This document shows positions 44,303 through 53,048 of a stretch of 64,000 bases of DNA, one piece after another (the first letter of the stretch is position 1; each line of letters starts with the position of its first letter). The position numbers and the translations under genes were made by a program. The DNA is taken from the NCBI GenBank assembly GCA_947494825.1, contig CANLWN010000004.1:532005-596004 (forward strand). Reading direction: 5' to 3'. The notes below the pieces were generated by a model. It was not told the origin of the DNA, did no database searches, and saw only the letters and a program-made list of their open reading frames with translations. Source of the DNA: an uncultured Flavobacteriaceae bacterium (lineage in GTDB: Bacteria; Bacteroidota; Bacteroidia; Flavobacteriales; Flavobacteriaceae).

Positions 44303-44740
44303 TTACTTGTATCCAATGTCCTCCGTCAGGGGCATTTTGCTTTTTGAAAAATTGCCCGTGCCAAAAGCTATTTCCTTGCCATCTTCATTGTATAACGTGG
44401 ATTGGGCCACAAACAACTCCCGTGATCTAAATTTCAATTGTCCCACGGCCGTGATTTTGCCCTTATTTGCCGGCCTAATCAGGTTGATGTTGAAAGAGGT
44501 AGTCAAAACAAAGACATCTTCCACCATGGAGTTCACGGCAAAAAAGGCGGCATCGTCCAGCAGTTTAAAGTAGACAGAGCCATGGATGGCCCCTAGGGCG
44601 TGGAAATACTTTTCCGATATTTCCAGTCCTATTTCGGCCTGGCCATCGGAGATTTTACAGGTGGTGGTGTCAAAGAGCATCGTGTTCACCTTGGCCAGTA
44701 AATACATCCGCTCCAGTTTTTTAAAATGTGATTGATCCAT
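44303..44740 (-). CDS. PaaI-type hotdog thioesterase
   Basis: 145 residues with a single hotdog domain: GLEISEKYFHALGAIHGSVYFKLLDDAAFFAVNS (helix with conserved Gly-x-x-His-Gly and an acidic residue), TTSFNINLIRPANKGKITAVG, VAQSTLYNEDGKEIAFGTGNFSK. The PaaI/YigI group hydrolyses acyl-CoA thioesters. The acyl substrate is not predictable. Its 3' end lies next to the pseudogene remnant above. Confidence 0.85.
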   Translation of the reverse strand: MDQSHFKKLERMYLLAKVNTMLFDTTTCKISDGQAEIGLEISEKYFHALGAIHGSVYFKLLDDAAFFAVNSMVEDVFVLTTSFNINLIRPANKGKITAVGQLKFRSRELFVAQSTLYNEDGKEIAFGTGNFSKSKMPLTEDIGYK

Positions 44741-44816
44741 CGGAAATAACTACTATTTTAAAGCTAAATTTTAGGGTGTTCAATAAAGCACTAGAGAGTG
44801 CTTATACGCCTGACGA

Positions 44817-44846
44817 ATATCGGAAGATATAATCAATAATCATAAA
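44817..44846. repeat. Intergenic 30-nt repeat, copy 1
   Basis: AATATCGGAAGATATAATCA, continuing to 44846, is found again at 45861-45890 with a single base change (I count one in 30). Both copies lie 50-80 nt upstream of minus-strand start codons. Confidence 0.75.
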
Positions 44847-44869
44847 CCTTATTCATGTGTGATACTCTT

Positions 44870-45172
44870 TCACGGATCTTCGGTCATATGATATTTTCTA
44901 GGCAGATCCTCGTCGTGTTTTTTTGAGATTACATTGGCTACAATCAATCCCGCTAAAATTGAAATCAAAAGAATTACGATTTGAACTACTTTAGTTCTAC
45001 GATTAACTTCTATGAAAACCAAGCGTATCGCGTAAAGAAAAAATCCTAACAATAGAATTTTTGAAATAGTATTGAGAACTGGACTGATTCCCGACAAAAA
45101 ATAATCGTGAAGTGCTGGATATCCCCCTAAAATAAGGGATATTATGGTTATTTTGACTGTTTTGTAATGCAT
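44870..45172 (-). CDS. Small two- or three-helix membrane protein
   Basis: A 100-residue protein: helices about 6-20, 31-49 and 60-83 (ILLLGFFLYAIRLVFIEV; IVILLISILAGLIVANVIS). Basic residues flank the helices and a charged C-terminus faces outwards. No family recognised. It lies 39 nt downstream of the RDD gene on the same strand, so the two may be one operon. Confidence 0.6.
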   Translation of the reverse strand: MHYKTVKITIISLILGGYPALHDYFLSGISPVLNTISKILLLGFFLYAIRLVFIEVNRRTKVVQIVILLISILAGLIVANVISKKHDEDLPRKYHMTEDP

Positions 45173-45211
45173 GTGTCGATTTCTATTGGAGTGTAGGCAC
45201 GTATCCTCATT

Positions 45212-45808
45212 TTAATCCAAGTTATCTCGTACAACTTTAGTTTTAGATAGGTAATCATGAATTCCATTTCTTACGAAAAGAAACGAAAGCCGGTCAAAAG
45301 GAATAAGTCGGTAAAAAGTCCTTGCGATTATGTCCGAAGATTCTGGTTTACTACCGTCCATTTTAACAACCTTTGTTTTAGTCACAAATTTTCCAATGGT
45401 CTTTTGAAACATAATTTCCATGAATGCGTAGTAACCCAAAAAGGCACCCAAAAACAGAATATAGATGACAATTTGATACAAGCCCAAATTTATTGGATTA
45501 ACAATAAGTCCGACAATGAAGCTCAAAACAAATGATAAAACAATCCAAATGGCCCAGTCAATTAGTAAATGCATAAATCTTGTCCCCGAGCCTACAACAC
45601 TGGAGTCCACTTTTTGTTTTTGAATTTTTTCAGTGGTTGCTTTTTCTCTAATTTCTTGAAATGTTGAAGTGTCAATATTCCGTTTTTCAACCTCAGTATC
45701 TGCTGCTTCAAGTGCGGTTGGATTGTATTTGTCCCGTTCGACCGTCACTATTTTAATCAGCTCCTCGTCAGTCCGTTCGGACATTACTTTTGCAAATTCA
45801 TTTTCCAT
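45212..45808 (-). CDS. RDD family membrane protein
   Basis: 198 residues. A charged N-terminal half (SERTDEELIKIVTVERDKYNPTALEAADTEVEKRNI, a short helical repeat familiar from such proteins) precedes the RDD core with helices near 85-105 and 118-140; the ARTFYRLIPFD piece carries the conserved Arg of RDD and the sequence FMEIMFQKTIGKFVTKTKVV is the typical second half. Role unknown; likely inner membrane. Confidence 0.85.
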   Translation of the reverse strand: MENEFAKVMSERTDEELIKIVTVERDKYNPTALEAADTEVEKRNIDTSTFQEIREKATTEKIQKQKVDSSVVGSGTRFMHLLIDWAIWIVLSFVLSFIVGLIVNPINLGLYQIVIYILFLGAFLGYYAFMEIMFQKTIGKFVTKTKVVKMDGSKPESSDIIARTFYRLIPFDRLSFLFVRNGIHDYLSKTKVVRDNLD

Positions 45809-45860
45809 TCAGCTAGTGTTTGGTAAAAATTAATGCTACCTGGGTAGATGATTCCTTCCC

Positions 45861-45890
45861 AATATCGGAAGATATGATCAATAATCATAA
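45861..45890. repeat. Intergenic 30-nt repeat, copy 2
   Basis: Second copy of the element at 44817-44846, differing at one base (GATATGATCA versus GATATAATCA). It sits about 53 nt upstream of the RDD gene start. Confidence 0.75.
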
Positions 45891-45919
45891 GCCAATTTTA
45901 TCAAATCGTTTTTTGAACT

Positions 45920-46441
45920 TTAATTACCTCCACTTTTATAGCCGATTCTTTTTCGCGGCAGACCATCTTGAGCGATTAGTTTTTTGATGGCCTCAAATAC
46001 CACTTTGAATTGTTGATCGTACTTTTTTTCCATAGCGGTAATTTTCTTCTTTAAATCGCTGTTGGACTCCAGCAATTTCCTTAGTTGTACAAATGTTCTC
46101 ATAATGGCAATGTTGACATCAACGGCCTTTGCACTTCGTAAGACGCTGGACAACATGGCCACACCTTGTTCTGTAAATGCCATAGGCGTAGCACCACCAA
46201 GAAAACTTTTGCTTGGTATCACATTTTGTGATACCAGCTCATTGATCTCAACTTTGCTCAATTTGAACATGAAATCTTCTGGAAACCGGCTTAAATTGCG
46301 CTTCACTTGCTGCTTTAAAGTTCTTGTCTCCACTTCATATAAATTGGCCAAATGGAAATCTAACAATACCTTTTGCCCCCTGAACATCAGAATAAGTTGG
46401 GCGATGTTCTCTGAATGGATTTTGGTTGATTTTGCACTCAT
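45920..46441 (-). CDS. ORF6N domain DNA-binding protein
   Basis: 173 residues. The ORF6N N-terminal domain is complete: VLLDFHLANLYEVETRTLKQQVKRNLSRFPEDFMFKLSK, LVSQNVIPSK, then GGATPMAFTEQGVAMLSSVLRSAKAVDVNIAIMRTFVQLRKLL and a C-terminal coiled-coil (ELKKKIT-like). The domain is shared with phage antirepressors and stand-alone chromosomal genes; no other phage gene is nearby. A perfect palindrome lies within its coding part (46214-46236). Confidence 0.88.
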   Translation of the reverse strand: MSAKSTKIHSENIAQLILMFRGQKVLLDFHLANLYEVETRTLKQQVKRNLSRFPEDFMFKLSKVEINELVSQNVIPSKSFLGGATPMAFTEQGVAMLSSVLRSAKAVDVNIAIMRTFVQLRKLLESNSDLKKKITAMEKKYDQQFKVVFEAIKKLIAQDGLPRKRIGYKSGGN

Positions 46442-46528
46442 ATATACAACGTTTTTTAGTACCCCCTTTTTTGAATTTTACTTTTAGCACTGTTCCCTGT
46501 ACTTTTTTCTCCCTGCCCCAATACAGGT

Positions 46529-47563
46529 CTAATGCCTTACTTCCTTGATCAAATACATATACACCGGAAAATGATCGCTATAACCGCCGGTGTAGTTGCC
46601 GCTGGCAAAGGTCCTGAAGGGATAACCCTTGTATTTTCCGTTGGGTACCACAAGATAGGGAGGCCTAAAAATGCCGGCCTTCCAAAAACGGTATCGATCT
46701 TTACGAACCTGCAATAAGCTAGGGGTAAAGAAAAACTGATCAAAGAGGTTCCATTGATCCCTATAGGCCAGCGTGCCTGCCCCTTTACGGTAGAGCTGCT
46801 CCATAGGATTAAAAAGTTGGGTTTGGGCTTGCCGCTTTCCATCGGTTTTTAGTACGTGTTTTAAACCGTGGTCCACAGGGTCGTCGTTTAGATCGCCCAT
46901 GCTAATAATATTTGCTTCGTCATCATGTTTGGAAAGGGAATCCAGGATTCTTCTGTTCAATTTGGCGGCGGCGATCCTATGGGGCCTGCTCCTGGTCTCC
47001 CCACCACTTCTGGAGGGCCAGTGGTTTACAATAAAATACATCTGCTCCCCGTCCAGGATTCCTCCTACCACCAATTGGTCACGGGTATAATCCCGTTCCT
47101 CGGCCTCCTTGTAGAGCAGTAGTCTATGACTGGCGAAGGAGGTAGGCAGGAAAACGGCCTTTTTGTACAAGAGGGCCACATCGATGCCCCGCTCGTCCGG
47201 GGAGTCAAAATGTACAATGCCATAATTTTTATTCCTCAAATTTGGATGCGCTACCAGATCGGTCACCACCTGTTTGTTTTCTACCTCGCAAAGGCCAATG
47301 ATATCCGGGGAGGTTTGGGTCACTTCGGCCCCAATTTCGGAAAGCACCTTGGAAATATGATCTATCTTCTTTTGATAGCGCCCCATGGTCCACCGGTACT
47401 TGCCCTCCGGGGTCCAATCATCATCAAAGGTCAGGGAATCGTTTGCCGTGTCGAACAGATTTTCCACATTGTAAAAAGCAATGGTCCTTGTGACATATCG
47501 CTTTTGCGATTGCCCCACGCACACCATCAAAAAAGTCAAGAGATAAATTACCTTATGTCCCAT
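46529..47563 (-). CDS. Secreted endonuclease/exonuclease/phosphatase family protein
   Basis: 344 residues with a signal peptide (about 1-18, ending GQSQ). All EEP motifs are seen: FYNVENLFD with Asn and Glu, LCEVEN, VNHWPSRSGG, MGDLNDDP and C-terminal YSDHFPVY with the catalytic His. Enzymes of this type cut DNA, RNA or phosphoesters outside the cell and need Mg2+. It diverges from the TonB receptor (160 bp) whose partner has a lamin-tail-like domain, an arrangement repeated in marine Bacteroidota. Confidence 0.87.
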   Translation of the reverse strand: MGHKVIYLLTFLMVCVGQSQKRYVTRTIAFYNVENLFDTANDSLTFDDDWTPEGKYRWTMGRYQKKIDHISKVLSEIGAEVTQTSPDIIGLCEVENKQVVTDLVAHPNLRNKNYGIVHFDSPDERGIDVALLYKKAVFLPTSFASHRLLLYKEAEERDYTRDQLVVGGILDGEQMYFIVNHWPSRSGGETRSRPHRIAAAKLNRRILDSLSKHDDEANIISMGDLNDDPVDHGLKHVLKTDGKRQAQTQLFNPMEQLYRKGAGTLAYRDQWNLFDQFFFTPSLLQVRKDRYRFWKAGIFRPPYLVVPNGKYKGYPFRTFASGNYTGGYSDHFPVYMYLIKEVRH

Positions 47564-47662
47564 CCAAATACCTTCTGATCAGGTTCGCAAACAGCTAAAA
47601 TGCGAACGGATTGCCATAAATTTTTTTGGGAGTGCAATGTTTTTGCAGTCTGCGCCTTTAGT

Positions 47663-47694
47663 TTTGACCAAAATCGGCCAGAACTACCTTTTTG
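47663..47694 (+). promoter_or_regulatory. Candidate Bacteroidota-type promoter of the TonB operon
   Basis: TTTG at 47663-47666 and TACCTTTTTG at 47685-47694 are spaced like the -33 (TTTG) and -7 (TAnnTTTG) elements of this phylum, with one imperfect -7 position. The ATG at 47724 follows by 29 nt. Confidence 0.35.
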
Positions 47695-47723
47695 ACGCAA
47701 CTCCAAATATATGAAGTTTCGTT

Positions 47724-50543
47724 ATGAAAATTACCATCTTAGCCAGGGGGCAGCATAAGAAGTGCCTGAAAGGAGGCTTAAATGCCCGGTTTTATCGAAT
47801 TCCGGTAGGCACCCTTCTTTTTGCGTTTCTTTGCTTAACAGCCAACACTTCGCTATCGCAAAGGGTCCAAGGGGCATTCGCGGTAGAAGGAAAGGTCCTA
47901 AATGCGCAAACAGGAACAAGCCTAGGTCCCTATACCGTTTCAATCGAAGGGAGCTGGGTTTCCAAAAAAATTGAGGCCAATACCCGTTTCCGATTGGAAA
48001 CCTCCCTTACAGGGGAACAGCTGCTTCGCATATCAGCCCCGGATTTTGTGACCAAAAGAATCCCGATTGTTCTGGAGCAGCAGGTGCTAGACCTTGGTAC
48101 GATCTATCTGGAACGGGATATCGCCTTGGACAAAACAGATAATCTTATCAGTTTAACGGATGCCGAACTGTACGAAGAGGAAAATGGATCCACGGTATCG
48201 GGTCTGCTACAGGCCTCCCGGGATATTTTCCTCACTAGGGCCGCTTTTGATTTTGGTCAGGCTTTTTTTAAGGTCCGGGGCTATGATCGGGGGAACGGTA
48301 CCGTATTGATCAATGGAATCCGGATGAACACCTTTTATGATCGCCGTGCCCAATGGAATACTTGGGGCGGCCTAAACGATGTGACCCGGAACCAGGACTT
48401 CTCCAACGGATTGGAAGCCTCCGATCATACCTTTGGAGGTATTTTGGGCACTACCCAAATTGATACCAGGCCCTCTGCAATGCGCCCTGGGGTAAGAATT
48501 TCATATTCCGCTTCAAATAGAACGTATCGGGGGAGGGCCATGATTACCTATAACTCGGGCAATAGGGACTCGGGATTTTCCTATAGCGTGTCCGCTTCCA
48601 AAAGATGGGCCTCCGAAGGGTATATTTCTGGCACGCTATATGACGCCGATTCTTTTTTTGGTGCGGTGGAGTATCATATAGACCCAAAGAACAGTGTAAG
48701 TTTTACTTCCTTGCTCGCTTCCAATCGCCGGGGCCGTTCTTCGGCCATCACGGAGGAGGTCTTTAATTTGGCGGGGAAAAAATACAATCCCTTTTGGGGC
48801 TTTCAGCAGGGAGATATGCAGAATTCCAGAGAACGAAGGATAGAACAACCGCTTTTGATGCTCAACTATTTTCACCGATCCGATCGCCTCAGATTAAGCA
48901 CTGGGATTGCCTATCAATATGGGCCCGATGCCCGGAGCAGGATCGGGTATTACAACGCACCCAATCCGGACCCGACCTACTATCGTTATTTGCCCAGTTT
49001 TTATATCAACGGTCCAACAGGCGCCAACTTTGAAAATGCAAAGCTGGCCAAAGAAGGATTTCTCAACAACCCGCAATTGAATTGGGGCAAGCTCTACAGG
49101 GCCAATATCGAAGAGGACACTGCGTCCTATGTATGGTACGATGATACGATTCAAAATGAACTGTTAACGGCGAACGGACGGGCCAACCTTAAGGTGGGTG
49201 AAGGGGTGCAGTTGGATTTTGGGGCTACCTACAGAACCCTAAAAGCCAAAAATTTTGCGGTACTCCGGGATTTGATGGGAGCCGAATTTCACGAGGATAT
49301 AGACCCTTTCTCCGGCACCCGAAACGATTTGAACGGGACACTGGCAAAAGAAAAAGGAGAAGTCTTCAACTACAACTACCTCATACATGCAGATGCGTTC
49401 GATGCTTTCTTGCAGTTCAGAATGAATGGAAATACATGGGGTCTGTTCCTATCCGGAAATTATGCCAAAACAGGATACCAACGGGAGGGATTGTTTTTGA
49501 ACGAGCGTTTTTTGGAGGGGTCCTTGGGGCCGGGAGGGATGGTTGATTTTTCAAATTACGGGGCAAAGGGAGGGTTTAGCTACAGCATAAATGGCAGACA
49601 TAGGATTAAAATCCATGGCGCGTACCTCACTAGGAATCCAGCGTTCCGTAATGTATTTATAAATCCCAGGGAGAACAACCATACCGTTCCAAATTTGCAA
49701 AACGAAAAAATCTCTACGGTAGATTGTAACTACTATGTTCGGCTCCCGAAGCTTACAGGCCGAATCACAGGTTTCTACACCCGTTTTCAGGACCTGACGG
49801 ATATCAATTTCTTCTTTGTGGAGTCGGGCGTCGGATCCGATTTTGTGCAAGAAGTCCTTAGCGGTCTGGACAAGCTACATCTGGGAACGGAACTGGGTAT
49901 GGAGTATAAGATGTCCTCCTCGGTGAAGGTGTCGGCCGTCGCTGCCATAGGCAAATATGTGTATGCCAGGGACCCCTCCTTAACGATAAATTTTGATACC
50001 GCCGGAAGCGAGGACGATCAGATCAATGCCGTGGGGAATCTAGACCTGGGGAAGGCGAAGATCAAGGATCTGAAGTTGGCCCAGGGCCCGCAGAAAGCCT
50101 ATGCCTTGGGCTTGGAATACCGGGACCCCAAATATTGGTGGGTGGGGGGCATCGCCAACTATTTGGCCAATAATTACGGCCAGATTTCTTTTATAAACCG
50201 AACCGGGAGTTTTTTCATCGATCCGGAAACGGGACGGTCTTTTCCCCAGGCTACACAAGAAAATGTGGACGCGTTATTGACACAGCGAAAAATGGAGGAT
50301 TGCTACCTGTTGAATGTGATAGGGGGCAAATCCTGGCTGGTTGGGAACAAGTACGTAAGCCTTTTTGCAAGTATCAATAATGTGTTCGACACCACTTTTA
50401 AGACAGGAGGGTTTGAGCAACGTAGAAAAGGCAATTTTGGGGAACTTTGGCAAGATCGGTTAAGTGGAAACCCCTCTTTTGGACCAAAATACTGGTATGG
50501 CTACGGTCGCACTTATTTTATCAATTTGGCCATCAGTTTTTGA
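47724..50543 (+). CDS. TonB-dependent receptor with carboxypeptidase-like domain
   Basis: 939 residues. A long N-terminal tail precedes the signal peptide (about 27-46, TLLFAFLCLTANTSLSQ). A carboxypeptidase-regulatory-like fold follows at about 52-135 (VEGKVLNAQTGTSLGPYTVSIEG), then the plug near 150-260 (LISLTDAELYEEENGSTVSGLLQAS, AFFKVRGYDRGNGTVLINGIRMN) and the barrel ending in a terminal aromatic strand (YFINLAISF). It should import a substrate through the outer membrane. It is followed after 25 nt by the DUF5689/lamin-tail gene, so the two form an operon, opposite the nuclease gene. No SusD partner. Confidence 0.9.
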   Translation: MKITILARGQHKKCLKGGLNARFYRIPVGTLLFAFLCLTANTSLSQRVQGAFAVEGKVLNAQTGTSLGPYTVSIEGSWVSKKIEANTRFRLETSLTGEQLLRISAPDFVTKRIPIVLEQQVLDLGTIYLERDIALDKTDNLISLTDAELYEEENGSTVSGLLQASRDIFLTRAAFDFGQAFFKVRGYDRGNGTVLINGIRMNTFYDRRAQWNTWGGLNDVTRNQDFSNGLEASDHTFGGILGTTQIDTRPSAMRPGVRISYSASNRTYRGRAMITYNSGNRDSGFSYSVSASKRWASEGYISGTLYDADSFFGAVEYHIDPKNSVSFTSLLASNRRGRSSAITEEVFNLAGKKYNPFWGFQQGDMQNSRERRIEQPLLMLNYFHRSDRLRLSTGIAYQYGPDARSRIGYYNAPNPDPTYYRYLPSFYINGPTGANFENAKLAKEGFLNNPQLNWGKLYRANIEEDTASYVWYDDTIQNELLTANGRANLKVGEGVQLDFGATYRTLKAKNFAVLRDLMGAEFHEDIDPFSGTRNDLNGTLAKEKGEVFNYNYLIHADAFDAFLQFRMNGNTWGLFLSGNYAKTGYQREGLFLNERFLEGSLGPGGMVDFSNYGAKGGFSYSINGRHRIKIHGAYLTRNPAFRNVFINPRENNHTVPNLQNEKISTVDCNYYVRLPKLTGRITGFYTRFQDLTDINFFFVESGVGSDFVQEVLSGLDKLHLGTELGMEYKMSSSVKVSAVAAIGKYVYARDPSLTINFDTAGSEDDQINAVGNLDLGKAKIKDLKLAQGPQKAYALGLEYRDPKYWWVGGIANYLANNYGQISFINRTGSFFIDPETGRSFPQATQENVDALLTQRKMEDCYLLNVIGGKSWLVGNKYVSLFASINNVFDTTFKTGGFEQRRKGNFGELWQDRLSGNPSFGPKYWYGYGRTYFINLAISF

Positions 50544-50568
50544 AAGGCAGGGACACAAACATCATCAA

Positions 50569-51945
50569 ATGGGAAATTTGAAACGGATAAGGAGTGGAAT
50601 TTTAGGCAGGTTGGCCAGCCTTGTGTTACTGTGGAACTGTGTCGGGGAAACCGATTTTGGGATACCCGAGAGGATTTGCGCCAAGGGTGTGGAAGCCAAC
50701 ACTACCTTCGCGGAGGTAAAAGCGTTGTTTGCCGGGGAAACTATGCAAATACAGGAAGACCTTATCATGGAAGCTTATGTGATATCCTCGGACCGATCGG
50801 GGAATTTTTACGGCACACTACATCTACAGGACCATCCGACCCAGCCGACCGAAGGCATTCAACTACACCTGGACCTGAGGGATCTGCACCTGTTCTACCC
50901 CTTAGGGAGCAAGGTATATGTAAGAGTAAAGGAGCTGTACTTGGGAAAACAGCAGGGTGTCTTTAAATTAGGGGGAACGTTTAATGCGTTCGGCCATCTT
51001 TCCATTGGGCGTCTTCCCGCCTTAAAAATAGACGAACATCTTAGCATCGCCTGCGAGGCACCGGCCCAGCTCTCCCCTAAAAAGATTGCCCTAGCCGAGT
51101 TAAGGGAACAGATGGTCAATACCCTGGTGCAGTTGGACAGCATAGAAGTGCTAGAGGAGGAAGTGGGACTTATCTTTGCTTTGCCCAGGGAAGACACGGA
51201 ACGCAGGCTTAAAGACTGTCATGAGGGGGAAATTGTACTTCTGAACAGCGGGTTTTCCGATTTCCAGGACCACAGGCTGCCCGAGGGCAATGGAAGCATT
51301 ACCGCGGTTCTGTCGAAAGGGAACAAAGCATATCGGTTGGTGATACGTGAGCTGGCCGATATCGATTTTTCCAAGGAGCGCTGTAGGAAGGAACCCGAGA
51401 TGTTTACCTCTCAGAAGATTTTTATTTCTGAGCTGGCCGATCCCAACAACAACACGGGGGCCCGATTTGTGGAACTCTACCATGCGGGCACCGAACCCTT
51501 ATCCTTGAACGGATGGCTGCTACGCCGCTATACCAATGCCAATACAGAGATAGGTTCCTCTATTGACTTGTCGGATCTCGTTATTGGGGCCAATAGTGCT
51601 TTGGTCATTTCCCCCAATGCGGCGGAGTTTGAACTGGTCTATGGTTTTTCACCGGATTTGTCGAGTCCCAAAAACGGACCGGCCGACTCCAATGGGGACG
51701 ATAATCTGGAGTTGGTGGATCCCTTCGGCGGCGTAATCGATGCCTTTGGTGTCATCGGGGAGGACGGTTCAGGGACCAACCATGAATTTGAGGACGGTCG
51801 GGCGGTGCGGAACCCGGACATTTCCATGGGGAATCCAGTATATGATTTTAAGGAATGGACGCTCTATAACGATACCGGGGAGGCGGGCACCATAAAACAA
51901 CCACAAAATGCCCCAGCCGATTTTAGCCCTGGAAGGAGGGACTAG
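50569..51945 (+). CDS. DUF5689 and lamin-tail domain lipoprotein
   Basis: About 458 residues from the ATG at 50569 with a lipobox (LVLLWN-C); an in-frame start at 50464 would overlap the receptor. Residues about 40-270 form the DUF5689 segment (EDLIMEAYVISSDRSGNFYGTLHLQDHP, GSKVYVRVKELYLGKQQGVFKLGG), an OB-like fold linked to nucleic-acid handling in predictions. Residues about 277-400 form a lamin-tail-like Ig domain (KIFISELADPNNNTGARFVELYHAG, LDLVGANSALVISP-like). Surface partner of the TonB receptor. Substrate binding is inferred, not shown. Confidence 0.85.
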   Translation: MGNLKRIRSGILGRLASLVLLWNCVGETDFGIPERICAKGVEANTTFAEVKALFAGETMQIQEDLIMEAYVISSDRSGNFYGTLHLQDHPTQPTEGIQLHLDLRDLHLFYPLGSKVYVRVKELYLGKQQGVFKLGGTFNAFGHLSIGRLPALKIDEHLSIACEAPAQLSPKKIALAELREQMVNTLVQLDSIEVLEEEVGLIFALPREDTERRLKDCHEGEIVLLNSGFSDFQDHRLPEGNGSITAVLSKGNKAYRLVIRELADIDFSKERCRKEPEMFTSQKIFISELADPNNNTGARFVELYHAGTEPLSLNGWLLRRYTNANTEIGSSIDLSDLVIGANSALVISPNAAEFELVYGFSPDLSSPKNGPADSNGDDNLELVDPFGGVIDAFGVIGEDGSGTNHEFEDGRAVRNPDISMGNPVYDFKEWTLYNDTGEAGTIKQPQNAPADFSPGRRD

Positions 51946-52153
51946 GTTTCCACAGGAATATGACAATTGGATTCGGCGCCCTAGTGATTTTGAAATCGCA
52001 GAAACAAGGAACGCTTTCCGGAAGATTTTATGTTTGAGTTGGATAAGGCGGAGTTCCAAAATTGGAGGAGCCAATTTGGCACCTCCAACGCCGCTGATAA
52101 GATGGGGTTGCGATAGCAAAGGTTCAAGGTTTAAAGTTTTTCGTTTCAGGTTT

Positions 52154-52215
52154 GAGATTCTTCGCTCATAATGGCAAGACACCTTCATTTGTCATTCCGA
52201 GCTAGCGAGGAATCT
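52154..52215. repeat. Palindromic REP-like element, copy 1
   Basis: GAGATTCTTCGC opens the element; ATTTGTCATTCCGAGCTAGC and GAGGAATCT close it. Reversed, the two arms pair imperfectly over about 12-20 nt. Confidence 0.6.
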
Positions 52216-52458
52216 TTAGCTCCATTACTTGCTGCCCATCGCTTACTGCTAATATAAAGCGCCGCGCGCATTGCCAATTCAATTCATGAGGCAACACTTA
52301 AAACTTAACACTGAGAACTGCGTACTGCCTACTGTTTCCGGTTCAAGGTTTAAGATTAGGCATTGTTTATTGTTCACTGCCAACTGCCAACTGCCAACTG
52401 CCCACTGCATTCTGTTTCACGTTTCTGGTTTCAGGTTACTGATTGTTGGTATATGGTT

Positions 52459-52536
52459 GAGATTCTTCGCTTCGCCATGCTCAGCTCTGAATGACAATAC
52501 GCTTTGATTTGTCATTCCGAGCCTGCGAGGAATCTC
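52459..52536. repeat. Palindromic REP-like element, copy 2
   Basis: GAGATTCTTCGC at 52459 pairs with GCGAGGAATCTC ending at 52536, and AATGACAA pairs with TTGTCATT inside, giving two nested stems around a short centre. Same plan as the copy at 52154. Confidence 0.65.
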
Positions 52537-52541
52537 TGCCA

Positions 52542-53048
52542 ACTGCTAACTGCCTGCCATACTGCACCGCGCAACGCACCATGCGCCCAGCGAAATGCCC
52601 ACTGTTTCAGGGTTATTGATAATTGTTCACTGCCAACTCATCACTCCAAATCCCAAATCCCAAACCCAACACCCTTCAACTCATCATTCATAATTCATCA
52701 ATTCATGACTGCCCACTGTCAGCATACACCGCAGCCTGTGCCTCCGCTAAAGCTACGGCGACATGCGGATGGCGACATGCGGATGGCGTAGGTGTGCCTA
52801 CTGCTAACTGCCTGCCATACTGCACCGCGCAACGCGCCATGCGCCCAGCGAAATGCCCACTGTTTCAGGGTTATTGATAATTGTTCACTGCCAACTCATC
52901 CCTCCAAATCCCAAATTCCAAACCCAACACCCTTAATTCATCATTCATCAATTCATCACCGCCCACTGTCAGCATACACCGCAGCCTGTGCCTCCGCTAA
53001 AGCTATGGCGACACGCGGATGGCGACATGCGGATGGCGTAGGTGTGCC
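52542..53048. repeat. Tandem duplication of about 258 and 249 bp
   Basis: Unit 1 is 52542-52799 (258 bp) and unit 2 is 52800-53048 (249 bp). They agree almost throughout apart from short deletions near ACCCTT and AATTCATC and scattered point changes. Each ends with the 14-bp direct repeat GACATGCGGATGGC (or GACACGCGGATGGC) and a GTAGGTGTGCC. Non-coding. Confidence 0.85.

Noticed and set aside
45920..46441. Prophage region signalled by the ORF6N gene
   Set aside because: No integrase, capsid, terminase or other phage gene flanks it; ORF6N genes often stand alone in this phylum.
47724..51945. SusC/SusD-type glycan utilisation locus
   Set aside because: The receptor lacks a SusD-like partner and no glycoside hydrolase is nearby; the partner has DUF5689 and lamin-tail features instead.
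52376..53048. Possible CRISPR array
   Set aside because: Repeats are adjacent with no unique spacers of even length and no cas genes; it is a tandem duplication plus a CCAACTG microsatellite.
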